The notes: a model not told the origin generated them from the sequence alone. DNA of 36,804 nucleotides from Mycolicibacterium brisbanense (GCF_001570425.1 NZ_BCSX01000010.1:1-36804), one strand, 5' to 3'. Shown: positions 17,470-30,314, counted from the first letter of the stretch. Program-made: numbers and translations.

Positions 17470-18252
17470 ATGAGCACTCCCGCAGATGACTTGACCCTGG
17501 CACTCGCCCTGGCCGACCAGGCCGACGCTCTGACCATGGCCCGATTCGGCGCCCTGGACCTGCGCGTGGAAACCAAGCCCGACCTGACCCCTGTCACCGA
17601 CGCCGACCGCGGTGCCGAGGAATCACTGCGCGCGACGCTCGCCGAAGCCCGACCGGACGATTCGGTGTTCGGCGAAGAGTTCGGTGGCACAACCACTTTG
17701 ACCGGACGGCAATGGGTTCTCGATCCCATCGACGGCACCAAGAACTTCGTCCGCGGGGTGCCGGTGTGGTGCACACTGATCGCCCTCCTGGAGGACGGCA
17801 CACCGACCGTCGGCGTCGTCAGCGCACCGGCACTGGCTCGCCGCTGGTGGGCGGGTGCGGGCCAGGGTGCGTTCGGCTCTTTCGCCGGGCAGACTCGCAA
17901 GCTCGCCGTCTCCGGCATCAGCGACCTGGCCTCGGCAAGCCTGTCGTATTCGGATCTGACCACCGGGTGGGAAGACCGCCGCGACCGCTTCATCGACCTG
18001 ACCGACGCCGTGTGGCGGGTACGCGCCTACGGGGACTTCTGGTCCTACTGCATGGTGGCCGAAGGCGCCGTCGACATCGCTTGCGAGCCCGAGGTGAAGC
18101 TGTGGGACATCGCCCCGCTCGACATCCTCATCCGCGAGGCCGGAGGGACGTTCACCAGCATCGATGGCACTGACGGACCACACGGCGGCAGCGCGCTGGC
18201 GACCAATGGACAGCTGCACGAGGAGGTGCTCAAGCGGTTGTCGGCCGGCTGA
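17470..18252 (+). CDS. hisN: Histidinol-phosphatase, inositol-monophosphatase fold
   Basis: A 260-residue phosphatase of the IMPase superfamily, the same length as Rv3137. Metal-binding residues are visible: Glu69 in GEEFGG, Asp85 and Asp88 in [10 protein letters not shown], and Asp213 in [15 protein letters not shown]. HisN dephosphorylates L-histidinol phosphate, the penultimate step of histidine synthesis. The assignment rests on synteny with the mycobacterial hisN-fadE24-fadE23 block, since the fold alone would also fit inositol or fructose bisphosphatases. The ATG has a weak AGGA upstream. Confidence 0.88.
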   Translation: MSTPADDLTLALALADQADALTMARFGALDLRVETKPDLTPVTDADRGAEESLRATLAEARPDDSVFGEEFGGTTTLTGRQWVLDPIDGTKNFVRGVPVWCTLIALLEDGTPTVGVVSAPALARRWWAGAGQGAFGSFAGQTRKLAVSGISDLASASLSYSDLTTGWEDRRDRFIDLTDAVWRVRAYGDFWSYCMVAEGAVDIACEPEVKLWDIAPLDILIREAGGTFTSIDGTDGPHGGSALATNGQLHEEVLKRLSAG

Positions 18253-18266
18253 ACTCGCGGGTTCTG

Positions 18267-18329
18267 CGTTGAGATTGCGCCCAGGGCTGCTGCTTCGCGA
18301 TGTTCACGACCCTGTATGCAATCTCAACG
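18267..18329. terminator. Inverted repeat after hisN, possible terminator or repeat element
   Basis: CGTTGAGATTGC (18267-18278) and GCAATCTCAACG (18318-18329) are perfect 12-bp arms around a 39-base loop, 14 bases after the hisN stop. The loop is long for a simple terminator and no T run follows. It may be an intergenic repeat element or a processing site. Confidence 0.4.
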
Positions 18330-18355
18330 GGGCTGTGAAGTTGGTTACAGGGGCG

Positions 18356-18383
18356 CCGTACCTTACTCCGGAGTAAGATACGG
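18356..18383. promoter_or_regulatory. Near-perfect palindromic operator at the fadE24 promoter
   Basis: The core CTTACTCCGGAGTAAG (18362-18377) is a perfect 16-bp palindrome. The outer arms CCGTA (18356-18360) and TACGG (18379-18383) extend it to 28 bp with one mismatched pair. TAAGAT (18374-18379), a TANNNT -10 box, lies within the right arm, so a dimeric repressor bound here would block transcription of fadE24-fadE23. No regulator gene is adjacent, so it probably acts from elsewhere. A TetR-type protein is the best guess. Confidence 0.7.
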
Positions 18384-18420
18384 TCATGGCGTCGCCACTC
18401 CACAACTAGAGGCAGCTGAC

Positions 18421-19818
18421 ATGACCAACACCCTGCCGTCCAAGAACGGCTCTGCACCCCGTCCCCAGCGGTCCGACCGGCCAAGTGCCGTGGGCCTGCA
18501 CAAGCACAAGCGGACAGCGACCGACATCGGATTGGCGCTCATCACGCCGATCGTCGGCCAGGAATTCCTGGATCGCTACGGATTGCGCGACCCGCTCAAC
18601 CGCGGACTGAAATACGGTGTGAAGCAAGTATTTTCAACCGCAGGCGCGGCCACCCGGCAGTTCAAGCGGGTCCAGGGCGTCGGCAAGTCCCCCACCCGGC
18701 TCAAGGCCAGCGGTGCCGACTACTTCGACCTGACGCCCAACGACGACCAGAAGATGATCGTCGAGACCGTCAACGAGTTCGCCGAGGAGATCCTGCGCCC
18801 GGCAGCCCACGACGCCGACGAAGCCGCCAAGTATCCGGCCGACCTGATCGCCAAGGCCGCCGAGCTGGGCATCACCGCGGTCAACGTCCCGGAGGACTTC
18901 CACGGCATCGCCGAGCATCGCAGCACGGTCACCAATGCACTGGTCGCCGAGGCGCTGGCCTACGGCGACATGGGCCTGGCCCTGCCGATCCTGGCGCCCG
19001 GCGGCGTCGCGGCCGCGCTGACCCATTGGGGCAGCGCCGACCAGCAGGCCACCTATCTCAAGGAATTCGCGGGCGAGAACGTGCCACAGGGATGTGTGGC
19101 AATCGCCGAACCGCACGCACTGTTCGACCCCACCGCGCTCAAGACCACCGCGGTCCGCACTCCCAGCGGGTACCGCCTGTCCGGCGTGAAGTCTCTGGTG
19201 CCTGCGGCCGCCGACGCCGAATTGTTCATCGTCGCAGCACAACTCAACGGCAAGCCGGCGCTGTTCATCGTCGAGGCGGCATCGGCCGGGCTCACGGTCA
19301 AGGCCGATACCAGCATGGGTATCCGCGCCGCCGCACTCGGCCAGGTGGAACTCGACAACGTCAGCGTGCCGCTGAGCGCGCGGCTCGGCGAGGACGACGC
19401 CACCGACGAGGATTACTCCGAGGCGATCGCACTCTCGCGGCTCGGCTGGGCCGCCCTCGCGGTCGGCACGTCGCACGCCGTGCTGGATTACGTGATCCCC
19501 TACATCAAGGAGCGTCACGCCTTCGGTGAACCGATCGCCCACCGCCAGTCGGTGGCGTTCATGGCCGCCAACATCGCCATCGAACTCGACGGCCTGCGAC
19601 TCATCACCTGGCGCGGTGCGGCTCGTGCCGAACAGGGTCTGCCGTTCGCCCGCGAGGCCGCCCTGGCCAAGAAGCTCGGCACCGACAAGGGCATGCAGAT
19701 CGGTCTGGACGGCGTGCAGCTGCTCGGCGGCCACGGCTACACCAAGGAACACCCGGTCGAGCGCTGGTACCGCGATCTGCGGGCCATCGGCGTCGCCGAA
19801 GGTGTCGTAGTCCTCTAA
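18421..19818 (+). CDS. fadE24: Acyl-CoA dehydrogenase FadE24
   Basis: A 465-residue acyl-CoA dehydrogenase subunit. It starts with a polar tail of about 100 residues, then has the N-terminal helical domain (from FDLTPNDDQKMIVETVNEFA), the central beta domain, and the C-terminal bundle ending GLDGVQLLGGHGYTKEHPVERWYRDLRAIGVAEG. The chain stops right after AEG, so the usual EGTQQIQ catalytic-base segment is incomplete; the partner FadE23 carries it. Many actinobacterial FadE pairs form alpha2-beta2 heterotetramers, which fits. ATG 18421 follows a GAGG ribosome site. fadE24 and fadE23 are known isoniazid-induced genes in M. tuberculosis. Confidence 0.93.
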   Translation: MTNTLPSKNGSAPRPQRSDRPSAVGLHKHKRTATDIGLALITPIVGQEFLDRYGLRDPLNRGLKYGVKQVFSTAGAATRQFKRVQGVGKSPTRLKASGADYFDLTPNDDQKMIVETVNEFAEEILRPAAHDADEAAKYPADLIAKAAELGITAVNVPEDFHGIAEHRSTVTNALVAEALAYGDMGLALPILAPGGVAAALTHWGSADQQATYLKEFAGENVPQGCVAIAEPHALFDPTALKTTAVRTPSGYRLSGVKSLVPAAADAELFIVAAQLNGKPALFIVEAASAGLTVKADTSMGIRAAALGQVELDNVSVPLSARLGEDDATDEDYSEAIALSRLGWAALAVGTSHAVLDYVIPYIKERHAFGEPIAHRQSVAFMAANIAIELDGLRLITWRGAARAEQGLPFAREAALAKKLGTDKGMQIGLDGVQLLGGHGYTKEHPVERWYRDLRAIGVAEGVVVL

Positions 19819-19844
19819 GCGGTCCTCCAAGCGAAAGACACATC

Positions 19845-21065
19845 ATGGCAATCAATTTGGAAATGCCCCGCAAGCTGCAGGCGGTCATCGAGAAGGGCCA
19901 CCAGGGCGCCGCGGAGATGCTTCGGCCCATCTCGCGCAAGTACGATCTGGCCGAGCACGCCTACCCCGTCGAACTCGACACCCTGGCCAATCTGTTCGAA
20001 GGCATCTCGAGCGCCAAGACCATCTCGTTCGCCGGCGCGGAGGCCTTCCGCGACGACGCCAACGGCGAGGGTCAGAAGACCACGGTCAACGGCGCCAACA
20101 TGTCGGCTCTGCTCAACGCCCTCGAAATCAGCTGGGGCGACGTGGCACTGCTGTTGTCGGTGCCGCGCCAAGGTCTGGGTAACGCCGCCATCTCGTCGGT
20201 CGCCACCCCTGAGCAGTTGGAGCGGCTGGGCAAGAACGTGTGGGCCGCCATGGCCATCACCGAACCGGGCTTCGGCTCGGACTCGGCGGCCGTGACCACC
20301 ACCGCGGTGCTCGACGGCGACGAGTACGTGATCAACGGCGAGAAGATCTTCGTCACCGCGGGTTCGCGGGCCACCCACATCGTGGTGTGGGCGACGTTGG
20401 ACAAGTCCCTGGGCCGCGCGGCCATCAAGTCGTTCATCGTGCCGCGCGAACACCCCGGCGTCACCGTCGAGCGCCTCGAGCACAAGCTCGGCATCAAGGC
20501 CTCCGACACCGCGGTGATCCGCTTCGAGAACGCCCGCATCCCCAAGGACAACCTGCTGGGTAATCCGGAGATCCACGTGGAGAAGGGTTTTGCGGGGGTC
20601 ATGGAGACCTTCGACAACACCCGGCCCATCGTGGCGGCCATGGCCGTGGGTATCGCCCGGGCCGCCCTGGAGGACCTGCGGGCCATCCTCACCGATGCCG
20701 GCGTGGAGATCTCCTACGACAAGCCCGCGCACGCACAGAGCGCCGCGGCCGCGGAGTTCCTGCGGATGGAGGCCGACTGGGAGGCCGGGTATCTGTTGAC
20801 CGTGCGCTCGGCGTGGCAGGCCGACAACAGCATCCCGAACTCGAAAGAGGCCTCGATGGGTAAGGCCAAGGCGGCGCGGGTGGCCAGCGACATCACCCTC
20901 AAGGCCGTCGAAATGGCAGGGACCGTCGGCTATTCCGAGCAGACCCTGCTGGAGAAGTGGGCTCGCGACTCCAAGATCCTCGACATCTTCGAGGGCACGC
21001 AGCAGATTCAACAGCTGGTGGTGGCCCGCCGGTTGCTGGGCCTGTCCTCGGCCGAGTTGAAGTAG
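19845..21065 (+). CDS. fadE23: Acyl-CoA dehydrogenase FadE23
   Basis: A 406-residue acyl-CoA dehydrogenase, 26 bases downstream of fadE24. The flavin-contact segment ITEPGFGSDSAAVTTTAV lies about residues 138-155, and the central domain contains VINGEKIFVTAGSRATHIVVWA. The C-terminal segment SKILDIFEGTQQIQQLVVARRLLG has the Glu of the EGT motif that usually serves as catalytic base. It probably works as a heteromer with FadE24. The natural substrate is not settled. Two strong hairpins follow the stop codon. Confidence 0.94.
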   Translation: MAINLEMPRKLQAVIEKGHQGAAEMLRPISRKYDLAEHAYPVELDTLANLFEGISSAKTISFAGAEAFRDDANGEGQKTTVNGANMSALLNALEISWGDVALLLSVPRQGLGNAAISSVATPEQLERLGKNVWAAMAITEPGFGSDSAAVTTTAVLDGDEYVINGEKIFVTAGSRATHIVVWATLDKSLGRAAIKSFIVPREHPGVTVERLEHKLGIKASDTAVIRFENARIPKDNLLGNPEIHVEKGFAGVMETFDNTRPIVAAMAVGIARAALEDLRAILTDAGVEISYDKPAHAQSAAAAEFLRMEADWEAGYLLTVRSAWQADNSIPNSKEASMGKAKAARVASDITLKAVEMAGTVGYSEQTLLEKWARDSKILDIFEGTQQIQQLVVARRLLGLSSAELK

Positions 21066-21080
21066 GTCTTTCCCGCCGGG

Positions 21081-21133
21081 CAGACGCTGAATCGCACGGA
21101 TCCGTTCAGCGGATCCGTGCGATTCTGCGTCTG
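21081..21133 (+). terminator. Long hairpin after fadE23
   Basis: CAGACGC-T-GAATCGCACGGATCC (21081-21103) pairs with GGATCCGTGCGATTC-T-GCGTCTG (21111-21133) around a 7-base loop: 22 pairs and one T-T mismatch. It begins 15 bases after the fadE23 stop. No long T run follows, but mycobacterial terminators often lack one. It may also belong to a dispersed repeat family, as a similar arm occurs at 26727-26741. Confidence 0.7.
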
Positions 21134-21174
21134 TTCGGCCAATTGGTGCGGCTGACCGCGAAACCCGTGGAACA

Positions 21175-21216
21175 CGAAAATCGCCCAGAACACCGAAGTG
21201 CTCTGGGCGATTTTCG
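21175..21216. terminator. Bidirectional terminator between fadE23 and the antigen 85 gene
   Basis: CGAAAATCGCCCAGA (21175-21189) and TCTGGGCGATTTTCG (21202-21216) are perfect 15-bp arms. The 12-base loop has an inner CAC-CGAA-GTG mini-hairpin. A/T-rich arm ends supply TTTT in both directions, so it can stop the rightward fadE and leftward mycolyltransferase transcripts. Confidence 0.85.
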
Positions 21217-21229
21217 TTATTGCGTGAGC

Positions 21230-22614
<1,385 letters not shown>

Positions 22615-22632
22615 CCATACTAAAAAGTATGG
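22615..22632. promoter_or_regulatory. Palindrome upstream of the frameshifted dehydrogenase
   Basis: CCATACT (22615-22621) and AGTATGG (22626-22632) are perfect arms around AAAA, 13 bases before the ATG at 22646. This is the usual layout of a TetR or MarR operator that overlaps a promoter. No regulator gene is adjacent. Confidence 0.5.
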
Positions 22633-22645
22633 TAACTTTTCGGCC

Positions 22646-23811
22646 ATGCCGACACGGCTCAGAGTCGAATCCGTCATCACCGACGAATTCGTCGGACGGT
22701 TGAGTGAGCGCGCGGCGGAGGCAGAGCAGTTGCGCAGGCTCCCGGACGCCACGGTGGCCGACCTGACCGCGACCGGTTTCACCGAACTGCTGGCGCCCAC
22801 CCGGTACGGCGGTCACGAGGCGAATTTCGCGGCGATCCTGGACCCGGTCCGCCGGATGGCCCACGGCTGCACGTCCAGCGCATGGACCATCGGCTTCTAC
22901 ACGCTGCACAACTGGATGCTGGCCCTGTTCGGCGAGCAGGCCCAGGACGAGGCCTACACAACCCGACCGTTCCTGGCCCCGGCTCCGTTGGCACCCACGG
23001 GCCGCGGCTTGCCCGCGCCGGGTGGCGTGCGGCTGTCGGGTCGATGGTCGTGGGCGACCGGCGTGATGCACGCCAACTGGATCATCGTCGCGGCGCTGTG
23101 CGGACCCGATGACGGCCTCTACCCCGCCCTGGCCCTGCTACCGATCTGCGACGTCACCGTCGAGGACGTCTGGCACACCGACGGCATGCGGGCCACGGAT
23201 CCAACGACGTCGTGGCCACCGACGCCTTCGTGCCGAAGCACCGACTGGTCAAGGTGACCGACATCTATGCGGGCACCGCGCCGGGCGCCGGCCTGCACCA
23301 CAGCCCGACCTATCGCTGGCCGATGGTGCCCGCACTGGCGCTGCTGGCAGCGATGCCCGCGCTGGGCAGCGCCGAACGCGTCACCGAGCTCTACGCGCAA
23401 CGGCTCGCCGAGCGCGTGCTGCCGTATGAGGGCGTCATGCAGAAGGACAAGCCGATCGCCCAGGCCCATCTGTCCGGCGCACTCGTTCGGCTACGGGCTC
23501 TGCGCGGTTTGCTCGCCGATACCGTCGGCCAGATCGAGGGCATCGTCGCCGCGGGCGACCAGGTCGACAAGCCCGTGCGGGCCCAGGCGCGGTTGGCCGC
23601 CGCGCACATCGTCGCCGAGTCGCGCGCGGTCATCGCCGAGCTGCTCGGTGCCGGTGGTGCCAGCATCCACTTCCTGTCCAGTCCCATGCAGCGGCTCAAG
23701 CGTGACGTCGACGTGCTGGCCGGGCACGTGGTGTTCGACTACGACACCAGCCGTGAACTGGCAGGCGCGCTCGCACTGGGTATGAAGGTCCCCCGCACGG
23801 CGATGATCTGA
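22646..23811 (+). pseudogene. Acyl-CoA dehydrogenase-like flavin monooxygenase, frameshifted
   Basis: The first frame (ATG 22646) encodes an acyl-CoA dehydrogenase/HsaA-like N-terminal and central region through DVWHTDGMRAT, then runs into unrelated sequence and stops at 23257. The plus-1 shifted frame, open from before 23212 to 23811, continues with SNDVVATDAFVPKHRLV and the type-2 C-terminal helical domain. The family motif here is GT-G-SNDV, and the DNA reads CCACGGATCC where one more G would restore GTGSNDV. So a single G appears lost near 23196-23198. The intact product would be about 388 residues, a normal length. Such proteins are flavin-dependent hydroxylases or dehydrogenases, for example in steroid or aromatic breakdown. 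It is either a real pseudogene or a sequencing error. Confidence 0.85.
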
Positions 23812-23815
23812 TCGT

Positions 23816-26580
<2,765 letters not shown>

Positions 26581-26726
26581 GCGAGTCCTTTCGTCTAGCG
26601 CGGCATCGCCGGCGAGATCGCCTGTGCGCCGCGCTGATACGGGTTGCAACGGGAAGGAAGTCGCGGGAGCAACTTCGGCGAAAGGCATCCGCGACTTCCT
26701 CCGTGGGAGCTGGCTACCCCGCGGAA

Positions 26727-26741
26727 CAGACGCTGAAACGC
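26727..26741. repeat. Partial copy of a dispersed intergenic repeat
   Basis: CAGACGCTGAAACGC here matches CAGACGCTGAATCGC at 21081-21095 at 14 of 15 positions. The match extends weakly into CCCGC-rich bases on the left. Both copies lie in intergenic DNA. It may be a remnant of a repeat whose full form is the long hairpin after fadE23. Confidence 0.35.
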
Positions 26742-26755
26742 CGCGCCGCGAACCC

Positions 26756-26796
26756 TTGCGAAACCTTGAAACAGAAAGTAACGTCGCTTTCAGTTT
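26756..26796 (+). promoter_or_regulatory. Promoter and operator of the dioxygenase/CoA operon
   Basis: TTGCGA (26756-26761) and TAACGT (26779-26784) form a -35/-10 pair with a 17-base spacer. The -10 sits at the centre of a 28-bp imperfect palindrome: AAAC-A-GAAAG (26769-26778), TAACGTCG, CTTTC-A-GTTT (26787-26796). A repressor bound here would cover the promoter. The TetR gene inside the operon (31222-31836) is the natural candidate. An AGGAG ribosome site precedes the ATG at 26822. Confidence 0.65.
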
Positions 26797-26821
26797 TGGT
26801 CGCACCTCTCAGGAGCCCGGT

Positions 26822-27913
26822 ATGGAATCCTTCGTCCACCTGCGCAAAGGCAAGACCCCGAAGCGCATACACGCCGACCTCGACGGCCTCAAGGACGACG
26901 AACTCGGCCGCGGTGGTTTCGTCGGACGCACCGCGAACATGTACCGGCGCAACGACCCCACGGCCTACCGCACCGTGGGCCCGCTGCGCCCCACCGACGT
27001 GCTGTCCTCCGAACTCAAGCCCGCCGACGCGACCGATGCGCAGGGCGGTCCACTGCTGATGTTCTCCAATGCCGACTGCCAGGTGCTGCTGAGCAGGCGC
27101 AGCGAGCCGATGCCGTTCTTCGTCCGCTACGTCGACGGCGATCTGCTTCTGTTCTCCCACAAAGGGTCCGGGCTGCTCGAGACGGAGTTCGGCCCGCTGC
27201 CCTACCGCGAGGGCGACTGGGTGTACCTCCCGAAGGCGTGCACGTTCCGCCAGGTGCCGGCCACCGAAAGCACGTGGCTGATGATTCAGGCGACCGACGA
27301 ATTCCGGGTGCCGCCCGCCGGCACGCTGGGACGCCACTTCCCGTTCGACCCGGCGCAGGTGACGATCCCGGAACCGTTCCCGATCGACGATGACGGCCGA
27401 GACGAGTACGAGGTCCGGCTGTACCACGAAGGTGGACCCACTTCGCTTTTCTACCAACATCATCCGCTCGACGTGGAGGGCTGGCGCGGCGACAACTTCC
27501 CGTTCACCTTCAACATCGAGGACTACACCGTCATCACCTCCGAAAGCGTGCACCTGCCGCCGACAGTGCATCTGTTCATGCAGGCCACCGGGGTGTACGT
27601 GATGAACTTCCTGCCCAAGCCCGCCGAGAGCGTGCCGGGCACCGAGCGCACCCCGTGGTATCACCGCAACGTGGACTACGACGAGATCGCGTTCTTCCAT
27701 GCCGGCTCGCTGTACGGCATCCCGATGCCGCCGGGCCTCATTTCCCATGCGCCACAAGGGGTTCACCACGGCGCGCCGGAGAAGGCGCGGGAGCGGGCCC
27801 GACGCAAGTTCGACGAATACGACCGGGTCGACTGGTCGGTGATCGCCATCGACACCCGTCGCCGGCTCGTTCCCTCCGCCGAAATCCTCGCCAACGACCT
27901 GGGGCAGCACTAG
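26822..27913 (+). CDS. Homogentisate 1,2-dioxygenase-like cupin
   Basis: A 363-residue bicupin related to homogentisate dioxygenase but shorter than the usual 430-440. Iron ligands by analogy are His281 in YHRNVDYDE, Glu288, and a His at 315 or 316 in HAPQGVHHG. Homogentisate dioxygenase opens an aromatic ring to give maleylacetoacetate. No maleylacetoacetate isomerase or fumarylacetoacetase follows, so the substrate may differ. It is the first gene of an eight-gene operon. The ATG follows AGGAG and the promoter/operator described above; the longer open frame from 26453 would overlap the divergent pfpI gene. Confidence 0.82.
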   Translation: MESFVHLRKGKTPKRIHADLDGLKDDELGRGGFVGRTANMYRRNDPTAYRTVGPLRPTDVLSSELKPADATDAQGGPLLMFSNADCQVLLSRRSEPMPFFVRYVDGDLLLFSHKGSGLLETEFGPLPYREGDWVYLPKACTFRQVPATESTWLMIQATDEFRVPPAGTLGRHFPFDPAQVTIPEPFPIDDDGRDEYEVRLYHEGGPTSLFYQHHPLDVEGWRGDNFPFTFNIEDYTVITSESVHLPPTVHLFMQATGVYVMNFLPKPAESVPGTERTPWYHRNVDYDEIAFFHAGSLYGIPMPPGLISHAPQGVHHGAPEKARERARRKFDEYDRVDWSVIAIDTRRRLVPSAEILANDLGQH

Positions 27914-29092
27914 ATGACCGTGGTGAAGCACGAGTACGACCGCATCCCGTATCTGGTTGCCTACCAGAACAACTCATCGGTCCGCGACGTGTACGGCGGC
28001 GTCGCCGAACTGGTGGTGCTGGAGAGCTATCTCCTCAAGCCGAAGGACCGGCCGAGCGACACCGTGCTGGTGTTCATGCACCCGATCGGCGGCGGCGCCT
28101 ACCTGCCGATGATCAACGCGCTGGCCCGCGCCGGACATCACGTCATCTACTGCAACAGCCGCTTCCGTGGCACGGACTCCGCACTGCTCATGGAGAAGGT
28201 CGTCGAAGACCTCGGCGAATGCATCAAGGACGCCAAGAACCGGTTGGGGTACTCGAAAGTCGTCCTCGCCGGCTGGAGCGGTGGCGGGTCGCTGTCGGTG
28301 TTCTACCAGCAGCAGGCCCAGCACCCGACGGTGACGGCCAGCCCATCCGGGGACGGCCCCGACCTGACCAAACTCGGTCTGATCCCTGCTGACGGCATCA
28401 TGCTGCTGGCCGCGCACATCAGCAGGCACGGCACCATGACCGAGTGGATGGACGCCTCCATCCTCGACGAGAACGACCCGTCAAAGCGTGACCCCGAGCT
28501 GGACCTGTACAACCCGGACAACCCGAACCAGCCGCCGTACACGGCTGAGTTCCTCGACCGCTATCACCAGGCGCAGATCGATCGGAACCGGCGAATCACC
28601 AGGTGGGTCAAAGAAAAGCTGGCTGAACTCAAGGCGGCAGGCCGCCCGGACGATGAATTCGCCTTCGTCGTGCACGGCACCATGGCCGACCCGCGCTGGC
28701 TCGATCCGACGGTCGATCCCAACGAACGCACCCCGGGACAGTGTTATCTGGGCGATCCTCAGGTGGTGAACATGAGCCCCGTCGGCCTGGCCCGATTTTG
28801 CACGCTGCGCAGTTGGCTGTCGCAATGGAGCTATGACGATGCCAACGGTGACGCCGTCAAGGCAGGTCCGGACATCGCGGTGCCCGCGCTGGTGATCGGC
28901 AACCTCGCTGATGACGCCTGCACACCGAGCCACACCCGTCGCCTGTACGAGGCGATCGGTCATCCGGACAAGGAGATGCACGAGATTCCCGGAGCCAACC
29001 ACTACTACTCGGGCCCCGATCAGCGCGACAAGCTGCGCCACGCCGTCGGGGTGTGCACCGACTGGCTGCACCGGCACGGGTTCTCGCTATGA
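27914..29092 (+). CDS. Alpha/beta hydrolase
   Basis: A 392-residue alpha/beta hydrolase. The nucleophile elbow GWSGGGS places Ser122, the oxyanion-region strand is VLVFMHPIGGG (51-61), the acid is probably an Asp in NLADDACTPSH, and the His lies in PGANHYYSG near the C-terminus. The ATG follows the dioxygenase stop with no gap. In this setting it may cut the ring-opened product or an ester or thioester. An insertion of about 150 residues between strands 6 and 7 forms a cap. The substrate is not known. Confidence 0.88.
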   Translation: MTVVKHEYDRIPYLVAYQNNSSVRDVYGGVAELVVLESYLLKPKDRPSDTVLVFMHPIGGGAYLPMINALARAGHHVIYCNSRFRGTDSALLMEKVVEDLGECIKDAKNRLGYSKVVLAGWSGGGSLSVFYQQQAQHPTVTASPSGDGPDLTKLGLIPADGIMLLAAHISRHGTMTEWMDASILDENDPSKRDPELDLYNPDNPNQPPYTAEFLDRYHQAQIDRNRRITRWVKEKLAELKAAGRPDDEFAFVVHGTMADPRWLDPTVDPNERTPGQCYLGDPQVVNMSPVGLARFCTLRSWLSQWSYDDANGDAVKAGPDIAVPALVIGNLADDACTPSHTRRLYEAIGHPDKEMHEIPGANHYYSGPDQRDKLRHAVGVCTDWLHRHGFSL

Positions 29093-30312
29093 GTGAACTC
29101 CGGCAGGCGGACGCGCCCGGGGCACTGGACGGCATCAGGGTGCTCGAACTCGGCACTTTGATCTCGGGGCCTTTCGCCGGGCGGCTGCTAGGCGATATGG
29201 GCGCCGAGGTGATCAAGGTCGAGCTGCCCGGCAGCCCGGATCCACTGCGCACCTGGGGCCAGGCCGAACTCGAAGGGCATCACTTCTTCTGGACGGTGCA
29301 TGCGCGTAACAAGAAGGCAGTCACCCTGGATCTGCGCACCGAACGGGGCCGGGAGCTGTTCCTGGATCTGGTCGACCGCTCCGACATCATCGTGGAGAAC
29401 TTCCGGCCCGGAACGCTGGAGAAGTGGAATCTGGGCTACGACGTTCTGCGTGGACGCAACAAGGGCATCATCCTGGTGCGGGTGTCCGGGTACGGGCAGA
29501 CCGGGCCGGATGCCGGTAAGGCCGGCTACGCCTCGGTCGCCGAGGCGGCCAGCGGGCTACGGCATATGAACGGCTTTCCCGGTGGCCCTCCCCCACGCCT
29601 GGCGCTGTCACTGGGCGACAGCCTCGCCGGAATGTTCGCCGCCCAGGGAGCGCTCGCGGCGCTGTACCGCCGCAGCATCACGGGCGAAGGGCAAGTGGTG
29701 GACACCGCGCTGACCGAATCGTGTTTGGCCATCCAGGAATCCACCATCCCGGACTACGACACGGGCGGCGTGGTGCGCGGGCCGTCGGGTACGCGGCTTG
29801 AGGGCATCGCGCCGTCGAACATCTATCAGAGCGCCAACGGCAGCTGGGTGGTGATCGCCGCCAACCAGGACACCGTGTTCCGCAGGCTGTGCACCGCGAT
29901 GGGCCGGCCAGAGCTGGCAACCGATGACCGGTTCGTCAATCACATTGCGCGCGGGCGCAATCAAGACGAACTCGACAAGATCATCGGCGCGTGGGCGGCC
30001 GAACGCCAGCCTGCGGACATCATCGAGACCTTGTCGCAGGCGGGTGTGATCTCCGGACCCATCAACACTGTCGTCGAGGTGGTCGAGGACCCGCAACTGC
30101 AGGCCCGCGGCATGATCGCCGATCACTGGGACGAACGGATCGGGCGCAACGTCAAGGGCCCCGGCATCGTGCCGGTGCTGTCGGAGTCGCCCGGCAGCAT
30201 CCGCAACGCCGGACCGGCGCAGCCGGGTCAGCACAACGCCGAGGTATACGGCGGGCTGCTCGGCCTCAGCGCCGACGAACTGGAGAACCTGCGCACCGAG
30301 GGGGTGCTGTGA
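29089..30312 (+). CDS. CaiB/BaiF family CoA transferase (class III)
   Basis: A 407-residue family III CoA transferase. It begins with ALDGIRVLELGTLISGPFAGRLLGDMGAEVIKVE, and the catalytic Asp177 lies in SLGDSLAGMFAAQGALAALYRR. The region IVENFRPGTLEKWNLGY is typical. It moves CoA from an acyl-CoA donor to an acid. Start and stop overlap as ATGA with the hydrolase gene, so translation is coupled. It probably activates an acid made by the dioxygenase-hydrolase steps; this is inference from gene order. Confidence 0.93.
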   Translation: MSELRQADAPGALDGIRVLELGTLISGPFAGRLLGDMGAEVIKVELPGSPDPLRTWGQAELEGHHFFWTVHARNKKAVTLDLRTERGRELFLDLVDRSDIIVENFRPGTLEKWNLGYDVLRGRNKGIILVRVSGYGQTGPDAGKAGYASVAEAASGLRHMNGFPGGPPPRLALSLGDSLAGMFAAQGALAALYRRSITGEGQVVDTALTESCLAIQESTIPDYDTGGVVRGPSGTRLEGIAPSNIYQSANGSWVVIAANQDTVFRRLCTAMGRPELATDDRFVNHIARGRNQDELDKIIGAWAAERQPADIIETLSQAGVISGPINTVVEVVEDPQLQARGMIADHWDERIGRNVKGPGIVPVLSESPGSIRNAGPAQPGQHNAEVYGGLLGLSADELENLRTEGVL

Positions 30313-30314
30313 CC

